A stretch of DNA of 14,037 nucleotides from Bacteroidetes bacterium UBA7688 (GTDB taxonomy: Bacteria > Bacteroidota > Bacteroidia > Chitinophagales > Chitinophagaceae). Made by a program: the position numbers and the translations under genes. This document shows, in pieces, positions 6,290-14,037 of this stretch. Under the pieces are notes generated by a model that did not search any database, was not told where the DNA came from, and saw only the letters and a list, made by a program, of their open reading frames with translations. The first letter of the stretch is position 1, and each line of letters opens with the position of its first letter. The stretch covers positions 691 to 14,727 of the forward strand of contig DLGS01000370.1 in assembly GCA_002482815.1 (NCBI GenBank). Direction: 5' to 3'.

Positions 6290-9200
6290 TTATAATCGTA
6301 GAGCAGATCTTTCCTGAGCCTGAATACCATCGTTTCTAATTGCTTCTTTTTGTTTTTCAACTATATGTTCTTTATTTTCTGAAGTAATAGATAATTGTAT
6401 TTTCCTATCAACCGCAGCCAATTCCGTTTTGAGTTCGCTCAGCCTGCTTTCCTTCGTCCATATACTGTTGACCACTTCCTGAAGTACAGGCAGATCTTTT
6501 TCCAGTTCTGAAATTTTCTTTTGTTCCTGCTCAACATAACCCGGCAATTTTTCCAAGGCGTTCAGGAAATTCATAGCCGCCGTCTGAGGATCTTTAGCTA
6601 TGATGCCGTTATTGTAAGTGTACTTGATATTGCTTTCTCCCTGAACCAAAAAACGATTGACTTTTATATCCACACCCTCTTTTTCCGACATTTCAGTTTT
6701 GACCAATAATGTAAAACCGTATAGACTGCCAATCTCTTCATATTGACCTCCAGTTCGGGCTTTTTCCGCAATCTCGTTGAGTTTGGCTCCGATCTGTTTC
6801 ATATCCGCATTTGCTGATAAACCATCCATTTTTACAGGGTTGGCAATAGTACCGTCTGAATACTTTTGCAAGCGCTGCTGCAGGTTTTCCCAATCAATAC
6901 TCATCCTTTTAAGACGTAATTGAGTTGATTCCAGGGTAGCGATAATATCTTCAAGCTTGTATTTGGAACTGAACTTGGAACGGTTGAACGATTGTTTTTC
7001 ACTTTCTAGCCCGGCAACCTGTTTCTCAAGTTTTGCCTTATCCAATAGGTCAGTGTTACCAGATAGTATGGCTACATATTCAGAGAAATTCATACCCGAT
7101 TTTTCGTCCATACTACCTTCATCTATGGTACGCTTACCCAGGCTGTTGTTTTTTAACTGGTCAATAAAAAGTTGTTTATTGTACAGCAGGTTGAATTTAT
7201 AACTGTCCAGTGATTTTTCTACAGCATAGATAATCACATCGACCTTATTATCAGCAAAGAATTTGGAAATTTCATTGCCTTTACGAACAGCCCTCCCGTC
7301 ACGTTGTGCAAGATCACTTGGCCGCCAAGGTGTGTCTAAATGATGAACAGCAACAGCTCTTTTCTGTGCATTTACACCGGTTCCTAGCATATCAGTCGAA
7401 CCAAACAGTATTCGAATTTTTCCTTCATTCATACCATCGATCAGCTCCTTACGCTGCTTATCATTTTTGGCTTCCTGTATAAAACGGATTTCATTTGTCT
7501 GAATGCCGTGGTCTTCCACGAGCTTGCGTTTTATTTCTGAATAAACATTCCATTCTCCAGGCTTATAAGTCCCTAAATCAGAAAAAACGAACTGTGTTCC
7601 TTTCTGCTGGTTGAAACGTTTGTAATATTCAGCCAATTTTGCCGCGCAATGGGACGCTTTGTTATCGGGATGATCTTCATATTTACTACTGATCATCCGC
7701 ATATCCAATGACATTTTACGGGCATAATCTGTTGCAATCAACATCTTGGCTTTCTCTTCATTTGGAGAAAGCGGAGCTCTTCCCAGTAAGATTCCGTTTC
7801 CTGATTTGGCAAACTCCATAAGGTTTTTAATAAAAACCTCTTGCTGTGGTGTCGGCGGAATGTTATAAAGCACTTCGTTTTTTTCGGGGCGGTCGATACC
7901 TATATCTTTAGCAGTTCTGTAATCCGTAATTTCTGAGTAGAATTGTGCCAGTTCCGGCACTTTGATAAAATAACGGAAACGTTCTTTCTGTACGATATTG
8001 TTGGCTACTGAAAATTCATAATCGGTGGTTTTCCTTGCATAGATCGCTGCCCAAGCATCAAAACAATTGATTCCTTGTTTTTCCAGAGCTTGCGGACGAA
8101 GGTATTTGAATAAAAGATACAGTTCCGTCAGCGAGTTACTGATTGTCGTCCCTGAAAGAAAGGTTGCTCCTAAATCCTTTCCGGTGCGCTCCTGTATAGT
8201 ACGAATTGCGAATAGCAGGTTCATAGCTTTTTGGCTCCCCTGCATATTTCCCAGCCCGGCAACCCTGTCATGACGGGTATTAAACATCAGGTTTTTAAAA
8301 CGATGGCTTTCATCTACCAGCAAATGGTCAATACCCATCATTTTGAAATCGACCATATCGTCTTTTCGATTTTCGATGTCGTGTTCCAATGTTTTAAGTT
8401 TGACTTCAAGATTTTGCTTTCGGATGATAACTCCTTTAAGCATTCCCCTTGAAATTTCTTTACCCTGTGCTTCCAGAGCGGCAAGATTATCCTGAACACC
8501 GTCCAGTTCCCTTTGTAGAATTTCCTTTTGCATTTCAGGGGATTGCGGTATCATCCCAAACTGGTCATGCGTGAGTATTACACAATCCCAGTCATTGTTC
8601 TTGATGTCACCAAAAATCCTTTGTCGTTTCGCCGGGGTAAAGTCTTCTTTGCCCGGATACAGAATTTTAGCATGTGGGTAAGCTTTACGATAGGTTTCTG
8701 CAATCTCATGAACGTTTGCTTTTAATCCCATTATCATAGGTTTGTGTACCATTCCCAAACGTTTCATTTCCTGGGCAGCAATACACATAATGAGTGTTTT
8801 CCCTGCACCTACCTCATGATCGCAGATTGCTCCCCCGCTTAGTTTTATCATCCAGACTGCATCTTTTTGACTTGAATACAAATCTTCAATTCCAAGTGCT
8901 TTTCGATCAAGTCCCGGAAATTCCTGATGGCTTCCGTTGTACTGCGGGCGCAAAAAGCAATTAAAGGTATCGTTGTACTGAGTGGACAGCCTGTCTTTAA
9001 ACTCATCGTTTTGGGCGTGAAGCCACTCTGTAAAAGCGGTACGGATTTCATCAATCTTGGTATTGGCCATTTGTATGGCTTCCATATCCCTTACTTTGAT
9101 TTCCTTATCATCAATTATAATACTCTTTGTTATATCCGGCGTTGTATTTACTAAGGCATGTTTTAGTAATGCAATACCATCATAGGTACGGTTCTGTGAT

Positions 9201-11683
9201 TTTACCGCATATTTATCCCATATATGCACATTCTTCTGATCGCATTTTATGTTAAAATCGTCGCTGCTTTCGGAATATTGAATCCGCACATCTGTATCAA
9301 AAAGATGTGAAGCGAAACGCACGTATATACCTGAACGTATCCAACGCTCGCCCAGATTAAAATCAAGTTCTTCAAATGCAATACGTCTTGGCCTGGCTTC
9401 TTCTAAAGCGACAAGACTTTCCTTTGCCTGAGTATCATCGGGATTACCTTCAAGGTAGATACCCATCTCCTTTACTTTTTCTACCACGTTTCCTGCTATC
9501 CACTGCTGGGATATTTCGTATTGATTTTGGAATGGATTGTAGAAAATTTGTCCATGCAAAGCTTCTTTTAAATCATCGACAGGCATTCCACTAATCCCCG
9601 ACATATAATCCAGATCTACATTGCCGTATTTGTTCAATGATGAAGCCAGTGCTTCAGCAGGATTGTCCGTTGCCAATTTGGTTATGGAAAAACTAACGGG
9701 ATGTTGGAATATATCAGCCTTGTGAACCACACCTCCAACAACGCGCTCCAGATAAGGGATTTCTTTACCGGAACTGTCGGTTTTAATAAGTTTTATGTTT
9801 TCCGCATTATTCAGATTACCGTACTTTTTTACAAAGGCATCGTATAATTTGTTGAGGTTTTCTCTTTCTTCTTTATGATCAGTTTGCAGTTGGGCTTCTT
9901 TATGATAAAGGTCTAAGTAGCAATCCCGCACCGTAATGTAGGCTTCGGCTCTTGCTTTCTGTACTGATGGCAATTGCAACGGATGAAACATTACCTGCTC
10001 CATATTACTATCCAAATCTTTGAGATAACCTACCCAGCCTTTATCCATTACAAGGCAATCGCTGCGATAAAAAGTCATAATTTCTTGGGTATATAATGCC
10101 GGTTCAGGAATAGTATTGATGACAGCTGCCGTTTCAGCCTGAACATTTCCATTTACACTGGAAAACAGATCGCCAATGACTTCTTGTTTGTTGCTTGGTT
10201 TATCTCCTTTTTTGGGTGCGATAGAATCAGAAGAATTATAAGCTTGCTTCATCACACCACTAAACAGGTCCATCTGGTTTGCCCGAGTACTTCTATTTCT
10301 TTTAGGTGGTTGTTTTTTAGTTTTAACAGGAGCAGCAATAGCCGCCAATTCTCCCATATCTTGAAACAGGTCAAAAATACTTAATTGCTTTTCTTCTTTT
10401 TCTTCAATACGGGTATTTGTTACCGGCGCAAAGAATGCCTCTGTTTCCTGTTGAATGATTGCCGGTTCATTGGTGAGAGATGTTGGTGTTAACGCAATTT
10501 GTATGACCGAATTATTTGTGCGTTCGCCATTATACAATCCCATATCCAGCCGGCTAGAAAAATCTTCCAAAAGCATGTTTTTCAAATCTTTTGAAATGCC
10601 TTCCACCCCATCTTTATGCTGATAGATAATTGCTGGTTGTCCATAAGGATCAGTACTTAACTTGCTATCTGTATGAACAATTCTTGTGCTGTCTTGAAAC
10701 AGCGCATTATTTGGAGTATTGTATTGGGTTATTTGACTTTGACAAAACAATTCTTCGGCTTGGGTCAAATTTTGTTTTGCTGTATTTTTTTGTAGAATTA
10801 TAAGATCGCTTCCGACTTCTGTACCGGCATAGTCCGTAAACAGGTTGTTAGGCAGCCTAACAGCAGAGATGAGGTTGTTGTCCTGCATTAATGCTTTGCG
10901 AATGATTTCATTATTTGGTCTGTTCAGCACGCCTTGTGAAGTGATAAAAGCGAGTATGCCGCCATCACGGAGCATATCGGTTCCCTTCAGAAAAAAGTAA
11001 TTGTGTATACTTCGCGCTGCCTGCACCTTTGCCGGATCTCCACCTCTGGAATATGAAAGGTCAAATACGGAAGTATCACCGAAAGGAATATTACTGGCTA
11101 TTAAATCATAGCTGTGTTTTTCTCTTTCAGGTATTTCTTCAAAACCGTTTATTCGAATGGTATCGTCAGGATAGAGCTGCTTTAAGATATTGCCGGTAAG
11201 CAGGTCCTTTTCATAAGCAGTTACCTGTACTTGTTCTTTATCTGTTAAGGATTCGATAAATGAGCCAATGCCGGCTGAGGGTTCCAGAAGGTTCCGGATG
11301 TTTACACCATTTTCATGTAACGAACTGAAAATGGCATCAATAACTAAAGGCGGGGTATAAAATGCCGTCAGTACGGAACTTCGCATACTGTCCACATACC
11401 TGTGGTATTGTTTTTCATCAACAGCGTTATCTTTTAAAAGCTGGTGGAGTTCGTGAGTGAGTGGAAAAAGTTCGTGTTCGGTTTTTTTCCAATTATTGAT
11501 GTCTATTTGGTTTTGTGCCGGATTCAATATAAATTTAAGACCACCAAATCCGCTGTATTGCATCATTAGCAGTCTTTCATCTTTGGAGGCTTGTCGGTTC
11601 TCCTGTTCAAGTCTAAAAGCAATTCGCAGGGCATCAATATTTTTTTGGAGATGCTGCCGTTTATTGAAGCCCATTTTCTTCAA
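6290..11683 (-). CDS. N6-adenine DNA methyltransferase / SNF2-like helicase fusion
   Basis: This 1797-residue giant is a backbone protein of Bacteroidota mobile elements. The N-terminal methyltransferase (to about residue 310) has YSGFGGLK (43-50), FYTPP (108-112), SAM motif I EPSAGIGSF (134-142) and catalytic motif NIPF (198-201), a variant of NPPY/F. A low-complexity linker (about 420-520) holds QLSIF and QMDLF, both resembling sliding-clamp-binding peptides. A superfamily 2 helicase follows: Walker A VGAGKT (958-963), DESH (1124-1127), an SGTT segment, and motif VI QRDGRAVRKGN from Q1460. The last 250 or so residues are coiled-coil-like. No separate specificity or nuclease gene accompanies it. 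It may modify or remodel element DNA after transfer (inference). Start is ATG 11681-11683 or, as likely, ATG 11672-11674 (MGFNK). It overlaps the upstream DUF1896 gene by 23 bp, suggesting translational coupling. Confidence 0.92.
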   Translation of the reverse strand: MKKMGFNKRQHLQKNIDALRIAFRLEQENRQASKDERLLMMQYSGFGGLKFILNPAQNQIDINNWKKTEHELFPLTHELHQLLKDNAVDEKQYHRYVDSMRSSVLTAFYTPPLVIDAIFSSLHENGVNIRNLLEPSAGIGSFIESLTDKEQVQVTAYEKDLLTGNILKQLYPDDTIRINGFEEIPEREKHSYDLIASNIPFGDTSVFDLSYSRGGDPAKVQAARSIHNYFFLKGTDMLRDGGILAFITSQGVLNRPNNEIIRKALMQDNNLISAVRLPNNLFTDYAGTEVGSDLIILQKNTAKQNLTQAEELFCQSQITQYNTPNNALFQDSTRIVHTDSKLSTDPYGQPAIIYQHKDGVEGISKDLKNMLLEDFSSRLDMGLYNGERTNNSVIQIALTPTSLTNEPAIIQQETEAFFAPVTNTRIEEKEEKQLSIFDLFQDMGELAAIAAPVKTKKQPPKRNRSTRANQMDLFSGVMKQAYNSSDSIAPKKGDKPSNKQEVIGDLFSSVNGNVQAETAAVINTIPEPALYTQEIMTFYRSDCLVMDKGWVGYLKDLDSNMEQVMFHPLQLPSVQKARAEAYITVRDCYLDLYHKEAQLQTDHKEERENLNKLYDAFVKKYGNLNNAENIKLIKTDSSGKEIPYLERVVGGVVHKADIFQHPVSFSITKLATDNPAEALASSLNKYGNVDLDYMSGISGMPVDDLKEALHGQIFYNPFQNQYEISQQWIAGNVVEKVKEMGIYLEGNPDDTQAKESLVALEEARPRRIAFEELDFNLGERWIRSGIYVRFASHLFDTDVRIQYSESSDDFNIKCDQKNVHIWDKYAVKSQNRTYDGIALLKHALVNTTPDITKSIIIDDKEIKVRDMEAIQMANTKIDEIRTAFTEWLHAQNDEFKDRLSTQYNDTFNCFLRPQYNGSHQEFPGLDRKALGIEDLYSSQKDAVWMIKLSGGAICDHEVGAGKTLIMCIAAQEMKRLGMVHKPMIMGLKANVHEIAETYRKAYPHAKILYPGKEDFTPAKRQRIFGDIKNNDWDCVILTHDQFGMIPQSPEMQKEILQRELDGVQDNLAALEAQGKEISRGMLKGVIIRKQNLEVKLKTLEHDIENRKDDMVDFKMMGIDHLLVDESHRFKNLMFNTRHDRVAGLGNMQGSQKAMNLLFAIRTIQERTGKDLGATFLSGTTISNSLTELYLLFKYLRPQALEKQGINCFDAWAAIYARKTTDYEFSVANNIVQKERFRYFIKVPELAQFYSEITDYRTAKDIGIDRPEKNEVLYNIPPTPQQEVFIKNLMEFAKSGNGILLGRAPLSPNEEKAKMLIATDYARKMSLDMRMISSKYEDHPDNKASHCAAKLAEYYKRFNQQKGTQFVFSDLGTYKPGEWNVYSEIKRKLVEDHGIQTNEIRFIQEAKNDKQRKELIDGMNEGKIRILFGSTDMLGTGVNAQKRAVAVHHLDTPWRPSDLAQRDGRAVRKGNEISKFFADNKVDVIIYAVEKSLDSYKFNLLYNKQLFIDQLKNNSLGKRTIDEGSMDEKSGMNFSEYVAILSGNTDLLDKAKLEKQVAGLESEKQSFNRSKFSSKYKLEDIIATLESTQLRLKRMSIDWENLQQRLQKYSDGTIANPVKMDGLSANADMKQIGAKLNEIAEKARTGGQYEEIGSLYGFTLLVKTEMSEKEGVDIKVNRFLVQGESNIKYTYNNGIIAKDPQTAAMNFLNALEKLPGYVEQEQKKISELEKDLPVLQEVVNSIWTKESRLSELKTELAAVDRKIQLSITSENKEHIVEKQKEAIRNDGIQAQERSALRL
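10262..10276 (-). other. QMDLF: candidate sliding-clamp-binding peptide in the linker
   Basis: Residues 470-474 of the methyltransferase/helicase read QMDLF, close to the bacterial beta-clamp-binding consensus QL(S/D)LF. It is flanked by basic and Ser/Asn-rich sequence, so the peptide is probably exposed, as such motifs must be. A second, related QLSIF at 433-437 is encoded at 10373-10387. This is a motif reading, not a demonstrated interaction. Confidence 0.4.
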
Positions 11684-12098
11684 TCCAAATGGCTATGGTT
11701 CCAGTCAGTTCTGTATAGAGCAGATCAAAGTCCATAGAATATGCAAAGTCATCTGTCAATTTATAGTTGGCAAAAACAGCTTCACAGACAGTTATCATCT
11801 TCACCGTAAATGGTCTCAATTCTTCGTCTGCCATTCTAGTATCAAACTCATTGCAGACCACTTGAAAAATGGTATCAAACCTGGAGAAGTGCAATCCTTC
11901 GAAAAGAATGTGTTCAGCAATTTTTTCACATTGGATAATGGAATTTCCTGCTTTAAAAGCACCTTCGTAGGCATTGGCTGCCCAGCCTGAACGCTGGTCA
12001 ATGAATTTCAAATCATATGCTTTTTCAGGAAAGCTGATGTTCATTAGTTGTTGTAGTTTCAACCTGAAATACGATAGGTCTTTTTGTCGTGGATTCAT
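11661..12098 (-). CDS. DUF1896 family protein
   Basis: The 145-residue protein has the features of DUF1896: an N-terminal YFRLKLQQLMN helix, 'AYDLKFIDQRSGWAANAYEGAFKAG' (split here as AYDLKFIDQRS and GWAANAYEGAF), then FSRFDTIFQVVCNEF and a C-terminal DFDLLYTELTGTIAIW segment. It is small, soluble and mostly helical, with no catalytic motif. The family's function is unknown to me. Its members are nearly always found between topB and the large methyltransferase/helicase in Bacteroidota conjugative elements, as here: 30 bp after topB and overlapping the next start by 23 bp. That coupling suggests it works with one of the two neighbours on DNA. Start ATG 12096-12098 gives a full-length family member. 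Confidence 0.85.
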   Translation of the reverse strand: MNPRQKDLSYFRLKLQQLMNISFPEKAYDLKFIDQRSGWAANAYEGAFKAGNSIIQCEKIAEHILFEGLHFSRFDTIFQVVCNEFDTRMADEELRPFTVKMITVCEAVFANYKLTDDFAYSMDFDLLYTELTGTIAIWIEENGLQ

Positions 12099-12128
12099 AC
12101 TATATTTTGTTTAGAGTTGCTTTGGTTA

Positions 12129-14037
12129 TTATTTCTTTATTGCTTTAGATATTTCAAATTCAAAGGAGCTTTCTGCTTTATCATTGAGTACGATATAAGC
12201 ATCGAATTTCTTTCCTGATTTGCTTTTCAATCCTTTAATAAGCGAGGTTTTGCCTTTAATCACAAGACTTTCAATGTCCGTTATACTTAAATGTACACCG
12301 CACACGGTTCGGAATTGTAACCAGTTACAGGATTCATCAGGACATTTGATAATTTTGTCCCTGATTACCAATTGCTGCTTTTTACACTTTGGGCAAACAA
12401 GCTCTGGCAGATTGTTTTGTGCAATTGTTGTTTGCAGTAGTTCACTGGTAATCGATGCAGCGTAATCTTCTATTTCTCTTTGAAAAACTTCCGCATCCGC
12501 CTCGTTATTTTCAATTTTTTGCAAAGCAAGTTCCCACTCGGCAGTCATCGCTGCATCGGCAATTTTCTTTTCTTTGACTAGTTCATATACCTGCAATCCT
12601 TTTGTAGTTGGCAACAGGGATTTATTTTCCCTTATAATATAATTACGGGTAAATAAGGTTTCAATAATACCGGCCCTTGTGGCGGGTGTACCGATACCGA
12701 TACTTTGTAATGCCTTGCGTTCCTCTTTGTTCTCAATTTCCTTTCCTGCATTTTCCATCGCAGATAAAAGTCCGGCCTCTGTATAAAGCACAGGCGCTTT
12801 GGTTTTCTTTTCCAGAATTGAGACGTCTTTGATTTTGAGTTCATCCGCTTTTTTAAGTTGGGGAAGTTCCTGCATCGGTTCGTTGTCATCTTCAGAGAAA
12901 CTTCCTTTGATCAGGCGCCAGCCCGGATTTATTATTTTACAGCCCTTAAGTGTAAAATCATAATGTAAAACTTCTAAAGAAATATCGGTTATTTCTTTTG
13001 TAAAGGCCTCTGAAATTGCTTCTAATATTCGAAGGACAATGATATTGTAAACCGCATTTTCCTTTGCCGGTAATGCCGAAGGAATTTTATCTGTAATCAG
13101 CAGACCATGATGATCGGTAACACGCAAGTCATTTACGATCCGTTTATTGAAATGCCCCCATTTCACTTTGGTTACTGCTTGCTTGAAGACTCCCATATCT
13201 TTCAAAGCCCTGATAAGGTTAGGGATTTCTGCCCACATATCTTCCGGAATGTATTTACTTCCGGTACCCGGGTAAGTAATAAATTTCTTTTCATACAGGC
13301 TTTGAGCAATGTTCAGGGTTTCTTCAGCCGTAAGGTTCAACTTAATATTAGCTTCTTTTTGCAAGCCTGTCAGGTCAAACAACAAAGGCGGTTGCTCCAT
13401 CACGTTTTTAGTTTCTACAGCGGTAACCGTAACTATATTGCCATTTCTTTCAATGGACTTTAGTGTATCTTCCGCCTGCTTTTTATCTTCCCATTTGTTT
13501 TTGGATAGGCTTTTAAAGTCTGTAAACTCCTTTGAATGGGACAACTGTATCTGCCAGTATTTTTGTAAACAGAAGTTTTTATTTCCCAAATAACGCTTAC
13601 ATATCAAAGCCAGTGTAGGGGTTTGTACTCTACCGAGTGAATAGATACCATTTCCTGCGGCGATACTCAATGCCTGAGAAGCATTGATACCAACCAGCCA
13701 GTCGGCTCTACTCCTGCCCTGCGCTGCCTGATATAATCCGTCAAAATCGCTGCCAGGTTTCACGTTGTCAAAACCCTGCTTGATTGCTTTTTCGGTTAGC
13801 GAACTAATCCAAAGGCGTTCAAATGGCTTGTTGCATTTCAGATACTCGTAGATGTAGCGGAATATTAATTCACCCTCACGCCCGGCATCGGTTGCTACAA
13901 TTATCTTTTCGCTGCGGCTGATGACTTGTTCAATTACTTTCAGTTGCTTTAATGCACCTGTATCTGTCGTATAGCCTTTGTCTTTTTTTTCCTTGCGAAC
14001 GATCAATAAAAAAGGATTGGGCAGTATCGGCAGAGAT
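12129..14037 (-). CDS. topB: DNA topoisomerase III, N-terminus outside the window
   Basis: A type IA topoisomerase that should relax or decatenate single-stranded-containing DNA during replication or transfer. The frame is open to the window edge, so the gene starts beyond 14037; the LPILPNPFLL sequence at the edge is internal toprim sequence. Numbering from the codon at 14004-14006: toprim ATDAGREGELIF (38-49), LGRVQTPTL (124-132), active-site tyrosine Y245 in FITYPGTGSKY, RVTDHHGLLIT (295-305), GIGTPATRAGIIE (437-449) and a C-terminal zinc ribbon with C538, C541, C555 and C560. A conserved arginine two residues after the tyrosine in type IA enzymes is glycine here (G247). About 100 N-terminal residues appear to be missing because of the window edge, not mutation. 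It is the first visible gene of the minus-strand operon. Confidence 0.93.
   Translation of the reverse strand, partial: SLPILPNPFLLIVRKEKKDKGYTTDTGALKQLKVIEQVISRSEKIIVATDAGREGELIFRYIYEYLKCNKPFERLWISSLTEKAIKQGFDNVKPGSDFDGLYQAAQGRSRADWLVGINASQALSIAAGNGIYSLGRVQTPTLALICKRYLGNKNFCLQKYWQIQLSHSKEFTDFKSLSKNKWEDKKQAEDTLKSIERNGNIVTVTAVETKNVMEQPPLLFDLTGLQKEANIKLNLTAEETLNIAQSLYEKKFITYPGTGSKYIPEDMWAEIPNLIRALKDMGVFKQAVTKVKWGHFNKRIVNDLRVTDHHGLLITDKIPSALPAKENAVYNIIVLRILEAISEAFTKEITDISLEVLHYDFTLKGCKIINPGWRLIKGSFSEDDNEPMQELPQLKKADELKIKDVSILEKKTKAPVLYTEAGLLSAMENAGKEIENKEERKALQSIGIGTPATRAGIIETLFTRNYIIRENKSLLPTTKGLQVYELVKEKKIADAAMTAEWELALQKIENNEADAEVFQREIEDYAASITSELLQTTIAQNNLPELVCPKCKKQQLVIRDKIIKCPDESCNWLQFRTVCGVHLSITDIESLVIKGKTSLIKGLKSKSGKKFDAYIVLNDKAESSFEFEISKAIKK

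Larger units (their letters stand above)
1..14037. mobile_element. Internal part of a Bacteroidota conjugative/mobilizable element
   Basis: The combination of a MobC/TraG coupling ATPase, a likely relaxase C-terminus just upstream of it, a DUF1896 protein, a methyltransferase/helicase of about 1800 residues and topoisomerase III is the backbone found in conjugative transposons of Bacteroidota (family knowledge). Transfer genes lie on the plus strand at the left, DNA-processing genes on the minus strand at the right, with cargo between them. No integrase, att site, tra pilus-channel gene or direct terminal repeat is visible, so both boundaries lie outside the window. Whether the element is self-transmissible or only mobilizable cannot be told from this piece. 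Confidence 0.8.

Noticed and set aside
11457..11990. Plus-strand open frame of 177 codons opposite the DUF1896 gene and the start of the methylase
   Set aside because: It lies antisense to two well-supported overlapping genes; its Cys/Phe/Ser-rich product is typical of an antisense shadow.
13107..13593. Plus-strand open frames antisense to topB
   Set aside because: They are fully covered by topoisomerase coding sequence with intact motifs on the other strand.
14004..14006. Apparent start codon of the topoisomerase near the right edge
   Set aside because: It is a TTG read as internal leucine. The frame continues upstream to the edge with typical topoisomerase sequence (LPILPNPFLL), so the gene is cut by the window, not started here.
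1..14037. CRISPR array, tRNA, rRNA, insertion sequence
   Set aside because: No regularly spaced repeats, no cloverleaf-like or rRNA-like sequence and no transposase motif were seen on either strand.

Overview
The window is an internal piece of an integrative conjugative or mobilizable element from a member of the phylum Bacteroidota. The evidence is the gene set: a MobC/TraG-type coupling protein with the YWFCY-type N-terminus, a DUF1896 protein, a very large N6-adenine methyltransferase/helicase fusion and a type IA topoisomerase with the DAGREGE toprim motif. These travel together in conjugative transposons of this phylum. The moderate-to-low GC, A/T-rich leaders without clear Shine-Dalgarno sequences and a TAnnTTTG-like promoter box also fit. 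A Flavobacteriia or Sphingobacteriia host is likely, but the genus cannot be fixed from this sequence.

Layout. (1) Positions 1-2873, plus strand, transfer module: the last codons of what is probably a relaxase, a four-helix membrane protein of unknown function, and the coupling ATPase. (2) Positions 2874-6229, plus strand, a visibly more A/T-rich cargo block: a small membrane-anchored protein, a Mrr-like PD-(D/E)xK nuclease followed by a small helical protein with a long apolar stretch, and a solitary protein that I read as a RES-domain (NAD+-degrading) enzyme. (3) Positions 6290-14037, minus strand, DNA-processing module: topoisomerase III (its start lies beyond the right edge), DUF1896 protein, and the 1797-residue methyltransferase/helicase, closely spaced or overlapping and read as one operon converging on the cargo block.

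How it fits together. The coupling protein would feed relaxase-bound DNA to the mating channel. The topoisomerase and the methylase/helicase probably act on element DNA during or after transfer (inferred from family and position). The cargo occupies the junction between two backbone modules. Its contents, a nuclease with a probable partner and an NADase-like protein without an antitoxin, look like anti-phage or anti-plasmid functions. The nuclease pair and the RES protein are the best candidates here for undescribed biology. No rRNA, tRNA, CRISPR array, transposase or element end was seen. No gene-free stretch exceeds about 210 bases.
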